The notes below the pieces were generated by a model that was not told the DNA's origin, searched no databases, and worked only from the letters and a program-made list of their open reading frames with translations. From positions 1 through 64,000 of the forward strand of contig JAEUVV010000011.1 in the NCBI GenBank assembly GCA_016786705.1: a stretch of 64,000 nucleotides of DNA, written 5' to 3'. This document shows, one piece after another, positions 8,012-16,676 of this stretch; the stretch's first letter is position 1; each line of letters opens with the position of its first letter. Source of the DNA: Taibaiella sp. Its GTDB lineage: Bacteria; Bacteroidota; Bacteroidia; Chitinophagales; Chitinophagaceae. A program made the position numbers and the translations under genes.

Positions 8012-9433
8012 TTGACACATTCGACAGGCTCAGTGCTTGTTTTAGAAAGGCAAACGATCCACGTAAGCGATCCACCAACTTCGTTGGGGACAAGTGCTGG
8101 TTGTATCGCCATGCTCGAAAAGCGGACCATCGGTACCGATGATGCTAAAGAAGTACTAACAAGATATGTGTATAGCAATCATCTTCAATCTGCGTCTTTA
8201 GAGTTAGATGAAGAAGCGGATATCATCTCTTACGAGGAGTATCATCCTTATGGCACTACAGCCTTCCAGGCTAAGAATGCAAGCATTAACGCCGTAGCTA
8301 AGCGATATAGATATACGGGTAAGGAGCGGGATGAGGAATCAGGACTCTACTACCATGGTGCCAGGTATTATATTCCCTGGCTATGCAGGTGGACGGCGAT
8401 CGATCCCATGGAAAGTAAGTATGCAGGCATGAGTCCGTATAACTACTCCTTCAACAATCCCATCATGTGGAATGATCCTAGTGGGGCGGATCCACATGAG
8501 CCTCCAACTTCTGAATATAATGGGAAACCAGTGATAAGAGTTAAAAGTGGCACAACAACCGATTTGTATGGTTATAATCCGGATACTAAAAAGAATGACA
8601 TACTTCTTAGTACAGAGTTGAGCGGGGTTGAGGTGCTAGCAAAGAAAGATAGCTTTTGGAGCGGTCTGTGGAACAATATCAAAGAAGCAGGGGTACAAAT
8701 TGTAACTTTTGGTGCCGGAATTGCTAATGCCTGGAGCTCAAACAATTTGTTAGGGGCAGGAAGAGTTGATCCAAGAACTGCTCCTAAAGATATGTATCAC
8801 GCAACTGTAGCAGGCCAATTAGTTGGTGATTTATTGAGTATGGTAACAGGCGGAATAGAACTTGTAGTTGGAGAGGCAATGGTGGGATTTGGAGTTGGAG
8901 CAAGTAGTACAGGTGCAGGTGCGCTTGTGGGTGTTCCTGTAGCGATTGGGGGTGGTATTGTTGTCGCACATGGAAGTTCTGTATCCGCAAATGGGGCAAT
9001 TAATTTTGGAAAGACATTACAATTAGCTTTTAGTGATACAAATACATCTAGTACTAATAGTGAACAGACAACAGACAACAATAATTCATCAGCCTCTTCT
9101 GGTAGTTCTAATCAGATTGAACAAGAAGTCGATCCTCTACAAAAAAAGACATTTAATAATGATATCAATAAATCTTTGCAAGAAACAATTAATGGAAGAG
9201 GAACACCACGTAAAAATGAGCAGGGAGAACAGAAAATATTTGAAGCAAGAGAGTATAAAAATACATCCCCTAAGGCTTACCAAAAATGGAGAGGAGCTAA
9301 GGAATGGGATGTTCCAAATACAAAACATAGAATATTAGAAAGAACTCGACCCGATGGTACAAAAGAATTTGGTGTAGTAAAAGACCATAATTATAAGACT
9401 CCTCCAATCCCCGTTAAAATATTGAAAAAATGA
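8012..9433 (+). CDS. Orphan Rhs tip 5 with hydrophobic region and basic C-terminus
   Basis: A truncated Rhs core copy (to MWNDPSGADPHEP) and a 310-residue tip. The core remnant upstream is in frame, but a TAC-to-TAA change at about 7976 stops it; TTG 8012 is the nominal start. The tip has a glycine/alanine-rich hydrophobic stretch (roughly residues 230-350), then a Ser/Asn-rich linker and a small basic end with KAYQKWRGAKEWDVP, HRILERTRPDG and VVKDHNYKTPP. The hydrophobic part may be a translocation or pore segment and the end a nuclease-like effector; both are inference. Its stop overlaps the next start as ATGA. Confidence 0.7.
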   Translation: MTHSTGSVLVLERQTIHVSDPPTSLGTSAGCIAMLEKRTIGTDDAKEVLTRYVYSNHLQSASLELDEEADIISYEEYHPYGTTAFQAKNASINAVAKRYRYTGKERDEESGLYYHGARYYIPWLCRWTAIDPMESKYAGMSPYNYSFNNPIMWNDPSGADPHEPPTSEYNGKPVIRVKSGTTTDLYGYNPDTKKNDILLSTELSGVEVLAKKDSFWSGLWNNIKEAGVQIVTFGAGIANAWSSNNLLGAGRVDPRTAPKDMYHATVAGQLVGDLLSMVTGGIELVVGEAMVGFGVGASSTGAGALVGVPVAIGGGIVVAHGSSVSANGAINFGKTLQLAFSDTNTSSTNSEQTTDNNNSSASSGSSNQIEQEVDPLQKKTFNNDINKSLQETINGRGTPRKNEQGEQKIFEAREYKNTSPKAYQKWRGAKEWDVPNTKHRILERTRPDGTKEFGVVKDHNYKTPPIPVKILKK

Positions 9434-10137
9434 ACAAACTAAGTGTATTACTAAATCAAGAAGAAAATTTAATATTAGAAGCAGGATATTGTCATATCAA
9501 ATGGAATGCTTCAATAAAAAAATCTGAAATTAAAATTACAGATATCATCTCAATTAAAAATATTTCACTTCTTACTTCAGGAAATCATATCACAATAGAA
9601 GTAAAATATAACGGTATTCAATTTGAGTATGTATATTTAAAAATAGACAAGTTTAATTACTCTATAGCCAATAAGGAAATTTTGATCACTTCAGATTTTA
9701 ATCCGCGTAGTATCAATTATTCTCAAAATGAAATTGACATTCTGTATAAAGAGGAAACAGATGATGATTGGTCTAATTTAGATTTAGAAAAAAAAGAAAC
9801 AATGATACGTTCCTTTATGATAAAGAATGGATTGCCCAAATATATTAATCCCAGTATTAACATCTCAATAGATTGCAATAAGATAATAGATTATATTGAT
9901 ATTTATTACTTTTTATCAAGAGCTTTATTAGGTGAGCAAAAGTATCTAGGTGTCGGTCTGGATAGTTTTGAAGATTGTTTAATAGAGATTCAATGGGAAC
10001 CTCAACACAAAATTGAAATCCATTTCTTAAATTCTAATAAAATAGAAAATAAGGAAATTAAATTGGAATTGCAGGACGCTATAGATATACTTAAGAAATA
10101 TGGTGTTAAGGTAGTTGAGGAGGGTAGTGTTACTTAG
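9430..10137 (+). CDS. Hypothetical protein, immunity candidate for Rhs tip 5
   Basis: A 235-residue acidic, Ile/Lys-rich cytoplasmic-looking protein overlapping tip 5 by ATGA (ATG 9430, TGA 9431-9433). Family not recognised. It is larger than the other immunity candidates and ends inside the shared boundary repeat (GGTAGTGTTACTTAG). The role is inferred from position and coupling. Confidence 0.65.
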   Translation: MNKLSVLLNQEENLILEAGYCHIKWNASIKKSEIKITDIISIKNISLLTSGNHITIEVKYNGIQFEYVYLKIDKFNYSIANKEILITSDFNPRSINYSQNEIDILYKEETDDDWSNLDLEKKETMIRSFMIKNGLPKYINPSINISIDCNKIIDYIDIYYFLSRALLGEQKYLGVGLDSFEDCLIEIQWEPQHKIEIHFLNSNKIENKEIKLELQDAIDILKKYGVKVVEEGSVT

Positions 10138-10200
10138 TGTTGATATTTAAGCGCTATTGCTTTAGCCTGCTTATAATCAATAAATAGTAATTCTGGTAGT
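10125..10200 (+). repeat. Cassette downstream boundary repeat (copy 4 of 4)
   Basis: GGTAGTGTTACTTAGTGTTG, later TAATCAATAAATAGTAATTC. Instead of continuing into the AAGGTAGG hairpin it meets a second GGTAGTGTT at 10196 and then different sequence, so the array's right edge is altered here. Confidence 0.65.
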
Positions 10201-10278
10201 GTTCCACAAATCACTTGATTTGGGTATAGATATATTTATTGTTTTTAATCAATAAATAGCCATTGTAATTAACAGAGA

Positions 10279-10312
10279 AACCGGAGGGTATAATTACCTT
10301 CCGGTTTTGTTT
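10279..10312 (+). terminator. Intrinsic terminator at the end of the Rhs array
   Basis: AACCGGAGGGTA and TACCTTCCGGTT pair around a 4-nt loop (one G-U type mismatch), followed by TTG and T-rich sequence. It replaces the AAGGTAGG hairpin seen after the other cassettes. Confidence 0.75.
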
Positions 10313-10378
10313 ATTGTCTTAATAAGCAGTAAATAAAAGGGTTTTAGTTTTCTTTGTGTTCCAAACGCCACTTTTTCT

Positions 10379-11038
10379 ATGGATTGTATTTATTGCTGTA
10401 AGCCTTGTATCAAAAAAGGCATCAAGAATAAAGTTCAAACCTATTATTGCAAAGGTTGGTTCAAATATCAGAGAACAAATTCCGTACCCGATAAAATCAA
10501 AAAAGAACAGAAGTTTTGGATAATAAAATATAATAATGAAGGTATGAGTATCAGAAGCATGGGCAGGATACTGAAATTGTCCCCCAGCAGTGTTGTTCGT
10601 ATGCTCAGGTTCATATCGGGTACAATCCAAAAGCCGGTTCTTGCCGAACAAAATAAGGAATATGAAATAGACGAATTGTGTACTTATATTGGTAAAAACG
10701 TTCCATCAAATTATTGCTGGATAACCTATGCTATTAACAGGAAAACGAAGCAGGTTGTAAATTGGTTTGTGGGCAAACGTACCAAAGAAAACTTGGCAAA
10801 AGTAGTGAACAGTGTTTTGGTATTGCATCCGATACGGATATACACGGATGGTTTGACTATTTATAAAAGTCTTATTCCAGATTCATTGCATCGGGTGCAA
10901 TCGTTTAAAATTAACCACATAGAGAGGCTGAATCTTACCTTGCGTACGCGTATAAAAAGATTGTCTCGTAAAACGATTTGTTTTTCGAAAAGTGTTACCA
11001 TGCTGGCTGCCTGTTTGCAAATCTATTTTTGGGGATAG
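10379..11038 (+). mobile_element. IS1-family transposase
   Basis: The 219-residue protein is a single-frame IS1-type transposase: an N-terminal Cys motif (CIYCCKPC, then YYCKGW), a helix-turn-helix (GMSIRSMGRILKLS), and a DDE core with DELCTYIGK, IRIYTDGLTIY and NHIERLNLTLRTRIKRL, ending in IYFWG as usual. The length is normal for unfused-frame IS1 relatives. The fourth Cys of the usual zinc finger is missing (CKGWFK), so activity is uncertain. I could not find convincing terminal inverted repeats, so the element may be truncated or the ends may have decayed. It lies at the right edge of the Rhs array. Confidence 0.85.
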
Positions 11039-11060
11039 CCCCATTGTGAAATAATAGTAC

Positions 11061-11095
11061 ATTCGATTAGTTCTTTGAAAGGCAGACAGTGCACG
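11061..11095 (+). pseudogene. Short Rhs core remnant
   Basis: ATTCGATTAGTTCTTTG followed by AAAGGCAGACAGTGCACG matches the Rhs core segment seen at 2190-2240 and 8010-8060 with an internal deletion. It shows that the Rhs locus once extended beyond the IS1 element. Confidence 0.5.
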
Positions 11096-11318
11096 CTGGT
11101 CCCAACCGCAGGTAAGGATGAGTGATGACCTCCCCAATCGGTGAGGATCGCCATAATTAAAATGCATTAATTGTAACCAATTAATGCCGCTCCTATTAAA
11201 ATATTCTATAAGCTTATCAGTATAAAATGAACCACGAATGCCCGCCAAAGATTAAATTTACAGGACGGTTGAACAATTGAATTTAAACTACAATTTAATT
11301 ATTTTAAACAACAACAAG

Positions 11319-11777
11319 ATGAGTTACCGGTTAAGCAGGACACAGCAGCTTCATTGCAATATAGATACGGCCTGGGAATTCTTTTCCTCCCCCTATAACC
11401 TTGCCCGCATCACCCCTAAAGAGATGAAATTCCTTGTCCTGAGCGACCTGCCCGATGAGCGTATTTATGAAGGTATGATCATTGATTATAAAGTCAGCCC
11501 ATTACTCGGCATCCCTATGCGCTGGCGCACCCGCATTACCCAGGTTGATGAAGGGCGCAGCTTTACAGACTTCCAGGAAAAAGGCCCCTACAAGCTCTGG
11601 AACCATTTCCACGAGTTCATCCCTAACGAACAGGGCGTATTGGTAAAAGATATTGTAGATTACGAACTACCTATGGGCTTCCTGGGGCAGATAGCCCACA
11701 CCGTGATGGTGCAAAAAAAATTGCAGCATATCTTTGACTACCGGTACCGGGTATTAGAGGGGCTTTTCAATAAATAG
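11319..11777 (+). CDS. SRPBCC (START-like) family protein
   Basis: ATG 11319 is preferred over upstream TTG codons and gives 152 residues. The START/Bet v1-like fold is suggested by HCNIDTAWEFFSSPYNL, ITPKEMKF, IDYKVSPLLGIPMRWRTRI and a C-terminal helix (LQHIFDYRYRVLEGLF). These small proteins bind hydrophobic ligands; the ligand is unknown here. Monocistronic, between the IS region and convergent genes. Confidence 0.75.
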   Translation: MSYRLSRTQQLHCNIDTAWEFFSSPYNLARITPKEMKFLVLSDLPDERIYEGMIIDYKVSPLLGIPMRWRTRITQVDEGRSFTDFQEKGPYKLWNHFHEFIPNEQGVLVKDIVDYELPMGFLGQIAHTVMVQKKLQHIFDYRYRVLEGLFNK

Positions 11778-11818
11778 CTATCAATAAAAAATAGCCGCTG
11801 CTGCTCTCACTGCCTGCT

Positions 11819-12349
11819 TTACTCTGCCAGCTGTAGCATTTTATTTACCGTGTTCACATTCCGCCCAGTCGCTTTTAACTTCAGCTTCGATTCAAAATAA
11901 TTATTACTCATTTTCGATTTGGCCATCCCTTCCGGCAAATAAAAATACAACACATCCTCCCACAGTGCAAAAACTTCCTCTTTATGGTCCACCGCCTGCA
12001 AAGCCCCAAGCAAAGCCGCTTCCGGCTTACGGTCCAGGAAGGTAATAAAAACCCGGTTCGGCGGACATTCTGTACCATAAGGGCAATGGTCCAGCGCTTG
12101 TTGCACATGCTCCCGGCTCTTTACAAAGACCTCTATATCCAATTTGAACTCCGCGGCGATCAGCGCTTTTATTTCTTGCATTAATGCCGGGGCTTTCAAC
12201 CTGCTTTTCAAAACGATATTCCCACTTTGGATATAAGTCTGCACCCCCTCAAAACCCGCCGACTGCAGCGCAGCTTTCAGCTCCTGCATCCTGATGATAT
12301 TCTTTCCTGAAACATTCACCGCGCGTAAAAAAACAATATACTGTTGCAT
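11819..12349 (-). CDS. DUF1697 family protein
   Basis: 176 residues with the DUF1697 signatures IVFLRAVNVSGKNII, MQELKAALQSAGFEG and TYIQSGNIVLKS near the N-terminus, and a C-terminal SNNYFESKLK with RNVNTV. Length fits the family, whose function is unknown. It lies 11 nt downstream of the Crp/Fnr-like regulator on the same strand, so the two are likely co-transcribed. Confidence 0.85.
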   Translation of the reverse strand: MQQYIVFLRAVNVSGKNIIRMQELKAALQSAGFEGVQTYIQSGNIVLKSRLKAPALMQEIKALIAAEFKLDIEVFVKSREHVQQALDHCPYGTECPPNRVFITFLDRKPEAALLGALQAVDHKEEVFALWEDVLYFYLPEGMAKSKMSNNYFESKLKLKATGRNVNTVNKMLQLAE

Positions 12350-12360
12350 CCCCTTAAAAC

Positions 12361-12936
12361 TTATTGATGAGCAAAATCTTTCCTTATTCTTGATAAAGAA
12401 GTATCGGTAACCCCGAGGAAAGAAGCGATGTATTTTAAGGGTGCAGACTGCAGCACCTGCGGATGTTTTTCCAATAATTGCTGGTAACGACGGAAAGCAG
12501 GCAATGTGATCATTTCTGTCGCCCTTATTTTGCTCCGGTACAGCTCATAAGCCATCCAGTTGCGCCCCCACTCCCGCAAAGCAGGGATCCGGTGAAACAG
12601 TTCCTGGAACTGCTCAAAACTGATCTTCCAAAGCACACAATCTGTAAGACATTGAATATAATCTTCCGTAGGTACCCGCTGGAAAAAAGAAGCGACCTCG
12701 ATCACTACATCTCCTATACCGGAAAAACCTGTGGTAATATCTCTTTCCTCGTAATCAAAAAGATAACTGCGCACTAAACCGGATTCCAGGATATAATAAT
12801 CGCCGGCTACCTGGCCACGCTCCAGCAACATTGCTCCCTTCTCCATAGTAACTTTACTATGCGCCTGCATAATCTCTTCCAGGTCAGCGGGGGTAAAATT
12901 GGGATGCTGGTAGGCAATAGTCAGAATATGGTCCAT
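12361..12936 (-). CDS. Crp/Fnr-family transcriptional regulator
   Basis: ATG 12936 (MDHILTIAYQ) is preferred; it gives 191 residues, normal for Bacteroidota Crp-like regulators. Residues ~25-115 form the cyclic-nucleotide-binding beta barrel (KGAMLLERGQVAGDYYILESG). The C-terminal part is a winged helix with YIASFLGVTDTSLSRIRKDF as the recognition region. No Fe-S cysteine set of true FNR is seen. It probably forms an operon with the DUF1697 gene. Its start region is shared with the divergent aldehyde dehydrogenase gene, a possible target. Confidence 0.85.
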   Translation of the reverse strand: MDHILTIAYQHPNFTPADLEEIMQAHSKVTMEKGAMLLERGQVAGDYYILESGLVRSYLFDYEERDITTGFSGIGDVVIEVASFFQRVPTEDYIQCLTDCVLWKISFEQFQELFHRIPALREWGRNWMAYELYRSKIRATEMITLPAFRRYQQLLEKHPQVLQSAPLKYIASFLGVTDTSLSRIRKDFAHQ

Positions 12937-13042
12937 TTGTCTTGTTTTTAGAAAGCGAAAATTACAACAATATGCCCGAATAAAATTCATGCGCAACATA
13001 TAAAGCCGGGCAGATTTAAACTACTGTTCACAAAATTGGGCT

Positions 13043-13050
13043 TAAATTTG
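13043..13050 (+). promoter_or_regulatory. Possible -7 element (TAAATTTG) of the aldehyde dehydrogenase gene
   Basis: Matches the Bacteroidota -7 consensus TAnnTTTG and lies 38 nt before ATG 13088. No good TTTG -33 box is seen 19-21 nt upstream, so the call rests on one element. Confidence 0.35.
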
Positions 13051-13087
13051 AAGCACATACTTCCACCTGCTTAAAATTGCTCCGTTC

Positions 13088-14449
13088 ATGGAATACAAAA
13101 GTCTCTTTACCGCTCAAAAATCCTTTTTTGCCAGCCGGCAAACAAAAGACCCGGAGTTCCGCAAAGCCCGGCTCCTGGAGCTTAAAAAGTTGCTGCTTGA
13201 CAATGAAGCGCTGCTCAATGAAGCCATACAAAAGGACTTTGGCAAATCGGACTTTGAAACCTATATCACTGAGCTCTCAGGCATCATCCACGATATCGAT
13301 TATTATGTCAAAAACATGCATGCGCTTTGTCGCCCTGAAAAGGTAAGTACCAACTGGCTCAACCTGCCGGGGAAAAGTCGCATCTATACCGAGCCTTTGG
13401 GCGTCACCCTGGTTATAGGCGCCTGGAATTATCCCTACCAGCTGTCGCTTTGCCCTATGGTAGCAGCTATAGCGGCCGGCAACTGCTGTATCGTGAAGCC
13501 CAGCGAGCTACCTGCACACACGATGCAGCTAATGGCAAAACTGATCAATACCCATTTCGACCCGGCCTATATTCATGTTGTAGAAGGGGGAGTCGAGGAA
13601 ACTACCGCCCTGCTGCAATGCCCCTTTGATAAAATATTTTTTACCGGCAGCACTAAGGTAGGCAAGATCGTCTACCAGGCCGCCGCGCAACACCTATGCC
13701 CCGTAACCCTGGAGCTGGGCGGCAAATCACCGGCCATAGTTACGGCCAATGCTAACCTGGATGTAGCCGCAAAAAGGATCACCTGGGGTAAATTTTTAAA
13801 TGCCGGGCAAACCTGTGTCGCCCCGGATTATATCCTGGTAGAGGAGCAGGTACGACAGGAACTGACCGATAAAATAAAAGCGCAGGTTCTCAAAAATGAT
13901 TACAAGCCCGGTGCAGCGCACTATACCCAAATCATCAATGAACGGAATTTTGACCGCCTGCTGGCCCTGATAGACCCGGCTAAGGTCATTTTGGGCGGTA
14001 ATTCCGACCGGGAAAAAAGATTTATTGCCCCTACCCTGCTTAGCGAGGTCACCGCACAGGACGCCATCATGCAGGAAGAAATTTTCGGCCCGCTACTACC
14101 TATCTTATCTTTTACCGACTACCAGCGGGCACTCGAAATGGTCGCGGAAGGAGCGAAACCGCTGTCCGCTTACCTCTTCTCGGATAGCAAGCAGGAACAG
14201 AACCTTTTCCTGGAGCGGGTTTCCTTTGGCGGCGGCTGCATTAACGATGTAATCATCCACCTGACCAATGAGCGCCTGCCTTTCGGTGGCGTAGGCCAAT
14301 CCGGTATGGGCAGTTATCATGGACCCTATGGCTTCGATACTTTTTCCCATAAAAAATCAGTTCTTTACAAAGCCACCTGGGGCGAACCGGACCTGAAGTT
14401 TCCACCCTATACTGCTGCTAAAAGAAAATGGATCCGTAAGCTCCGCTAG
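13088..14449 (+). CDS. Aldehyde dehydrogenase, ALDH3-like
   Basis: 453 residues, the compact ALDH3 length (shorter than ALDH1/2). Catalytic residues are visible: Asn113 in GAWNYP, Glu209 in LELGGKSP and Cys243 in NAGQTCVAP; the nucleotide-binding loop is FTGSTKVGK. ALDH3 enzymes oxidise medium/long-chain or aromatic aldehydes with NAD(P)+. The exact substrate cannot be told; an alkane monooxygenase lies 24 kb away and a link is speculative. Divergent from the Crp/Fnr regulator. Confidence 0.9.
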   Translation: MEYKSLFTAQKSFFASRQTKDPEFRKARLLELKKLLLDNEALLNEAIQKDFGKSDFETYITELSGIIHDIDYYVKNMHALCRPEKVSTNWLNLPGKSRIYTEPLGVTLVIGAWNYPYQLSLCPMVAAIAAGNCCIVKPSELPAHTMQLMAKLINTHFDPAYIHVVEGGVEETTALLQCPFDKIFFTGSTKVGKIVYQAAAQHLCPVTLELGGKSPAIVTANANLDVAAKRITWGKFLNAGQTCVAPDYILVEEQVRQELTDKIKAQVLKNDYKPGAAHYTQIINERNFDRLLALIDPAKVILGGNSDREKRFIAPTLLSEVTAQDAIMQEEIFGPLLPILSFTDYQRALEMVAEGAKPLSAYLFSDSKQEQNLFLERVSFGGGCINDVIIHLTNERLPFGGVGQSGMGSYHGPYGFDTFSHKKSVLYKATWGEPDLKFPPYTAAKRKWIRKLR

Positions 14450-14505
14450 GGGCCCGGCCTTTGCATTTCAGGCATAATATCCGGAACAGCTGAAAAAGCA
14501 GTAAA

Positions 14506-15564
14506 TTGCGCCCAAAATCCCTTTATATTTTGAAAAGCAGATTTATATATTTATTGCTTGCAGTAGCCCTCCTTAGCGGTTTGAGCGCCTGCAATGATAC
14601 TACCGGAGAACAGAAAGTGGATGTTTCCGGTACTAAAATAAGCCTTAACGTAAAGCCTTTTTATAAAGACTTTGCTGGACTTGACACGGGTAACTTTGGC
14701 ACAGCGCTCGGTGGTTTAAAAAATAAATACCCGGCATTCACCGACTTTTTCCTGGATACATTATTGCCGTTCAACAAAGTAGGTGGTGCTTACAACAACC
14801 CCGAAGCCACTGCCGCTATTAAAAACATCTTTGTATACAAAGATTATACCCATCTTACCGATACCGTATTAAAAGTATTCCCCGATACAAAGCAATACGA
14901 CGATGCCGTAGCCGATATGCTGCGCCATACCCGCTATTATTTCCCTAAATGGCAACTGCCTACAGAGCTGACCTATTTCGTATCCTGCCTGAACAGGTGG
15001 ACCGCGTTTACTAATGAGCAGGTTTTAGGCATAGGCCTGGACATGTTCCTGGGCCCTGACTTCAAGCCTTACGAAGCGCTGGGTATGCCACAATATGCCC
15101 TGATCAACCATACCCCTGAAAATATTCCTTTATGGGCTGCCCGTGCCGTATACCAGGACAATTCAGGCAACAGCCCCTACCGGAAAGACCTGCTGGAGCT
15201 CATGATCGCAAACGGTAAGGAAATCCTGTTTTTAAGAAAAGTACTGCCTGAGTTTAAGTTTAACCTCATCATGGGCTATACCCCGGAGCAATTGAAATGG
15301 TGCGAAGCGAATGAAGCCCTGGTCTTTAATTTATTCCTGCAGCAAAATTTACTGTTCAATAAAGACTACCAGGCCATTATCCGTTATGTAACGCCGGGAC
15401 CAAACTCTGCGGGCTTTCCGCCTGAAGCGCCTGGTAACCTGGGCACTTTCATAGGTTATAAAATTTTAAAAGCTTATGAAAATAAAACAGGAAAAACATT
15501 AGCGGAGATCCTGTCTGATGAAGATGCCAACAGCATTTTTCAACAGTCGAAATACAAGCCATAA
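14506..15564 (+). CDS. gldB: Gliding motility lipoprotein GldB
   Basis: About 345-352 residues. The start is uncertain: TTG 14506 or TTG 14530 (MKSRFIYLLLAVALLSGLSAC). Either gives a lipoprotein signal with lipobox LSAC. The body matches GldB: DTLLPFN, a conserved region with LNRWTAFTNEQVLGIGLDMF, LGPDFKPYEALGMPQY and IPLWAARAVY, and a C-terminal GFPPEAPGNLGTFIGYKI. GldB is an essential Bacteroidota lipoprotein tied to gliding and type IX secretion. It is followed 21 nt later by a DUF3078 gene, likely in one operon. Confidence 0.85.
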   Translation: MRPKSLYILKSRFIYLLLAVALLSGLSACNDTTGEQKVDVSGTKISLNVKPFYKDFAGLDTGNFGTALGGLKNKYPAFTDFFLDTLLPFNKVGGAYNNPEATAAIKNIFVYKDYTHLTDTVLKVFPDTKQYDDAVADMLRHTRYYFPKWQLPTELTYFVSCLNRWTAFTNEQVLGIGLDMFLGPDFKPYEALGMPQYALINHTPENIPLWAARAVYQDNSGNSPYRKDLLELMIANGKEILFLRKVLPEFKFNLIMGYTPEQLKWCEANEALVFNLFLQQNLLFNKDYQAIIRYVTPGPNSAGFPPEAPGNLGTFIGYKILKAYENKTGKTLAEILSDEDANSIFQQSKYKP

Positions 15565-15585
15565 ATCAAACCAATAATTAAAACA

Positions 15586-16605
15586 ATGAAAAAAATTTTA
15601 TTCCCTGCTTTAGTACTTATAAGTAGCCTCTCCGGCTATGCACAATTGGAAAATACAGACAAGGTCTATACTGATCAGAAATACGACAGCCAGAATAAAG
15701 ATACCATCGCCTGGGTAAAGAACGCGACCTTCAACCTTGGGGGTAATCAAACCTTATTGCACAACTGGGCAGCGGGGGGCGAGCTGGCTTCCCTGGTAGC
15801 CAACAGCAGGCTGGACGCCAACCTGATCCGCTACTACGGCCGCCAGGTATGGTCTAACAATTTATTGCTGGCTTATGGTGTCCAGGCTAACTACTCTACC
15901 GGTTTTGAACCCCGGAAGATAGATGATCGCATTGATTTCACTTCTAAATACGGTTATCGCCTGAAACCGGAAGGTAATTGGTACCTCACTGGTTTAGTCA
16001 ACGCAAGAACACAGTTTACTAAAGGCTACAGCAACTATGACATACCTAACTGGAAAGATTCCAGTTCCTCTAACTTCTTATCCCCGCTATACTTAATGGT
16101 ATCTCCGGGCATTGAGTACCGCAAAGGAGAAATGTTCAGCGTATTCTTTTCCCCGGCTGCCGGCAGGATGACCTTTGTAGACCGTTATTATACTTCCCAA
16201 AGCCCTGAAGGAGCTTTCGGTGTGGAAAAAGATAAAACAACGCGTTTTGAACTGGGCGCTTACCTCTCGGCACGGTTCAGCAAAGAACTGGTTAAAAACC
16301 TGGAACTGAAAAGCCGCCTGGACCTTTATTCCAACTATTTAGCCAAAGATGTAAAAGATAGCGTGGGTAATATTGTCAAAAAAGACAATCCCGGCAATAT
16401 AGACATCATGTTCGACAACTTACTGACCTACCGGTTCATGAAATATTTCAACGTCGGCTTCGCGCTCACCGCGATCTACGATAATGATATTCCCTACGTT
16501 CCGGCCTTTGATGCACAGGGCAATAAAATAAAAGAACCAATCGGCGGTTTGGGCTGGTGGCAGATCCGCCAGGGCTTTACCCTTGGCTTTACCTACAATT
16601 TTTAA
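15586..16605 (+). CDS. DUF3078 family outer-membrane protein
   Basis: 339 residues with a signal peptide (MKKILFPALVLISSLSGYAQ). The mature part has the DUF3078 opening (FNLGGNQTLLHNWAAGGE) and alternating aromatic beta strands ending in FTYNF, as in outer-membrane barrels. Function unknown; in other Bacteroidota it is often next to membrane biogenesis genes. It is 21 nt downstream of gldB and has a good ATG. Confidence 0.85.
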   Translation: MKKILFPALVLISSLSGYAQLENTDKVYTDQKYDSQNKDTIAWVKNATFNLGGNQTLLHNWAAGGELASLVANSRLDANLIRYYGRQVWSNNLLLAYGVQANYSTGFEPRKIDDRIDFTSKYGYRLKPEGNWYLTGLVNARTQFTKGYSNYDIPNWKDSSSSNFLSPLYLMVSPGIEYRKGEMFSVFFSPAAGRMTFVDRYYTSQSPEGAFGVEKDKTTRFELGAYLSARFSKELVKNLELKSRLDLYSNYLAKDVKDSVGNIVKKDNPGNIDIMFDNLLTYRFMKYFNVGFALTAIYDNDIPYVPAFDAQGNKIKEPIGGLGWWQIRQGFTLGFTYNF

Positions 16606-16650
16606 CCTTTCCCATCATTGATTTCACCGGAAACATTAAAGCTTTTTGCT

Positions 16651-16658
16651 TACTTTTG
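16651..16658 (+). promoter_or_regulatory. Possible -7 element (TACTTTTG) of the Bax inhibitor-1 gene
   Basis: Matches TAnnTTTG 18 nt before ATG 16677, which would leave a very short leader. No clear -33 TTTG is visible. Confidence 0.35.
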
Positions 16659-16676
16659 TTACAAACGATAAATACT

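Noticed and set aside
110-9433. Direct repeats of the Rhs region as a CRISPR-like array
   Set aside because: The repeats are ~450-nt coding units with ~1.5-kb unique parts, not short repeats with short spacers; no cas genes.
10196-11100. GGTAGTGTTCC at 10196 as left end of the IS1 element
   Set aside because: No matching inverted copy on the right of the transposase, and a terminator lies between; the same motif follows the other Rhs cassettes without an IS.
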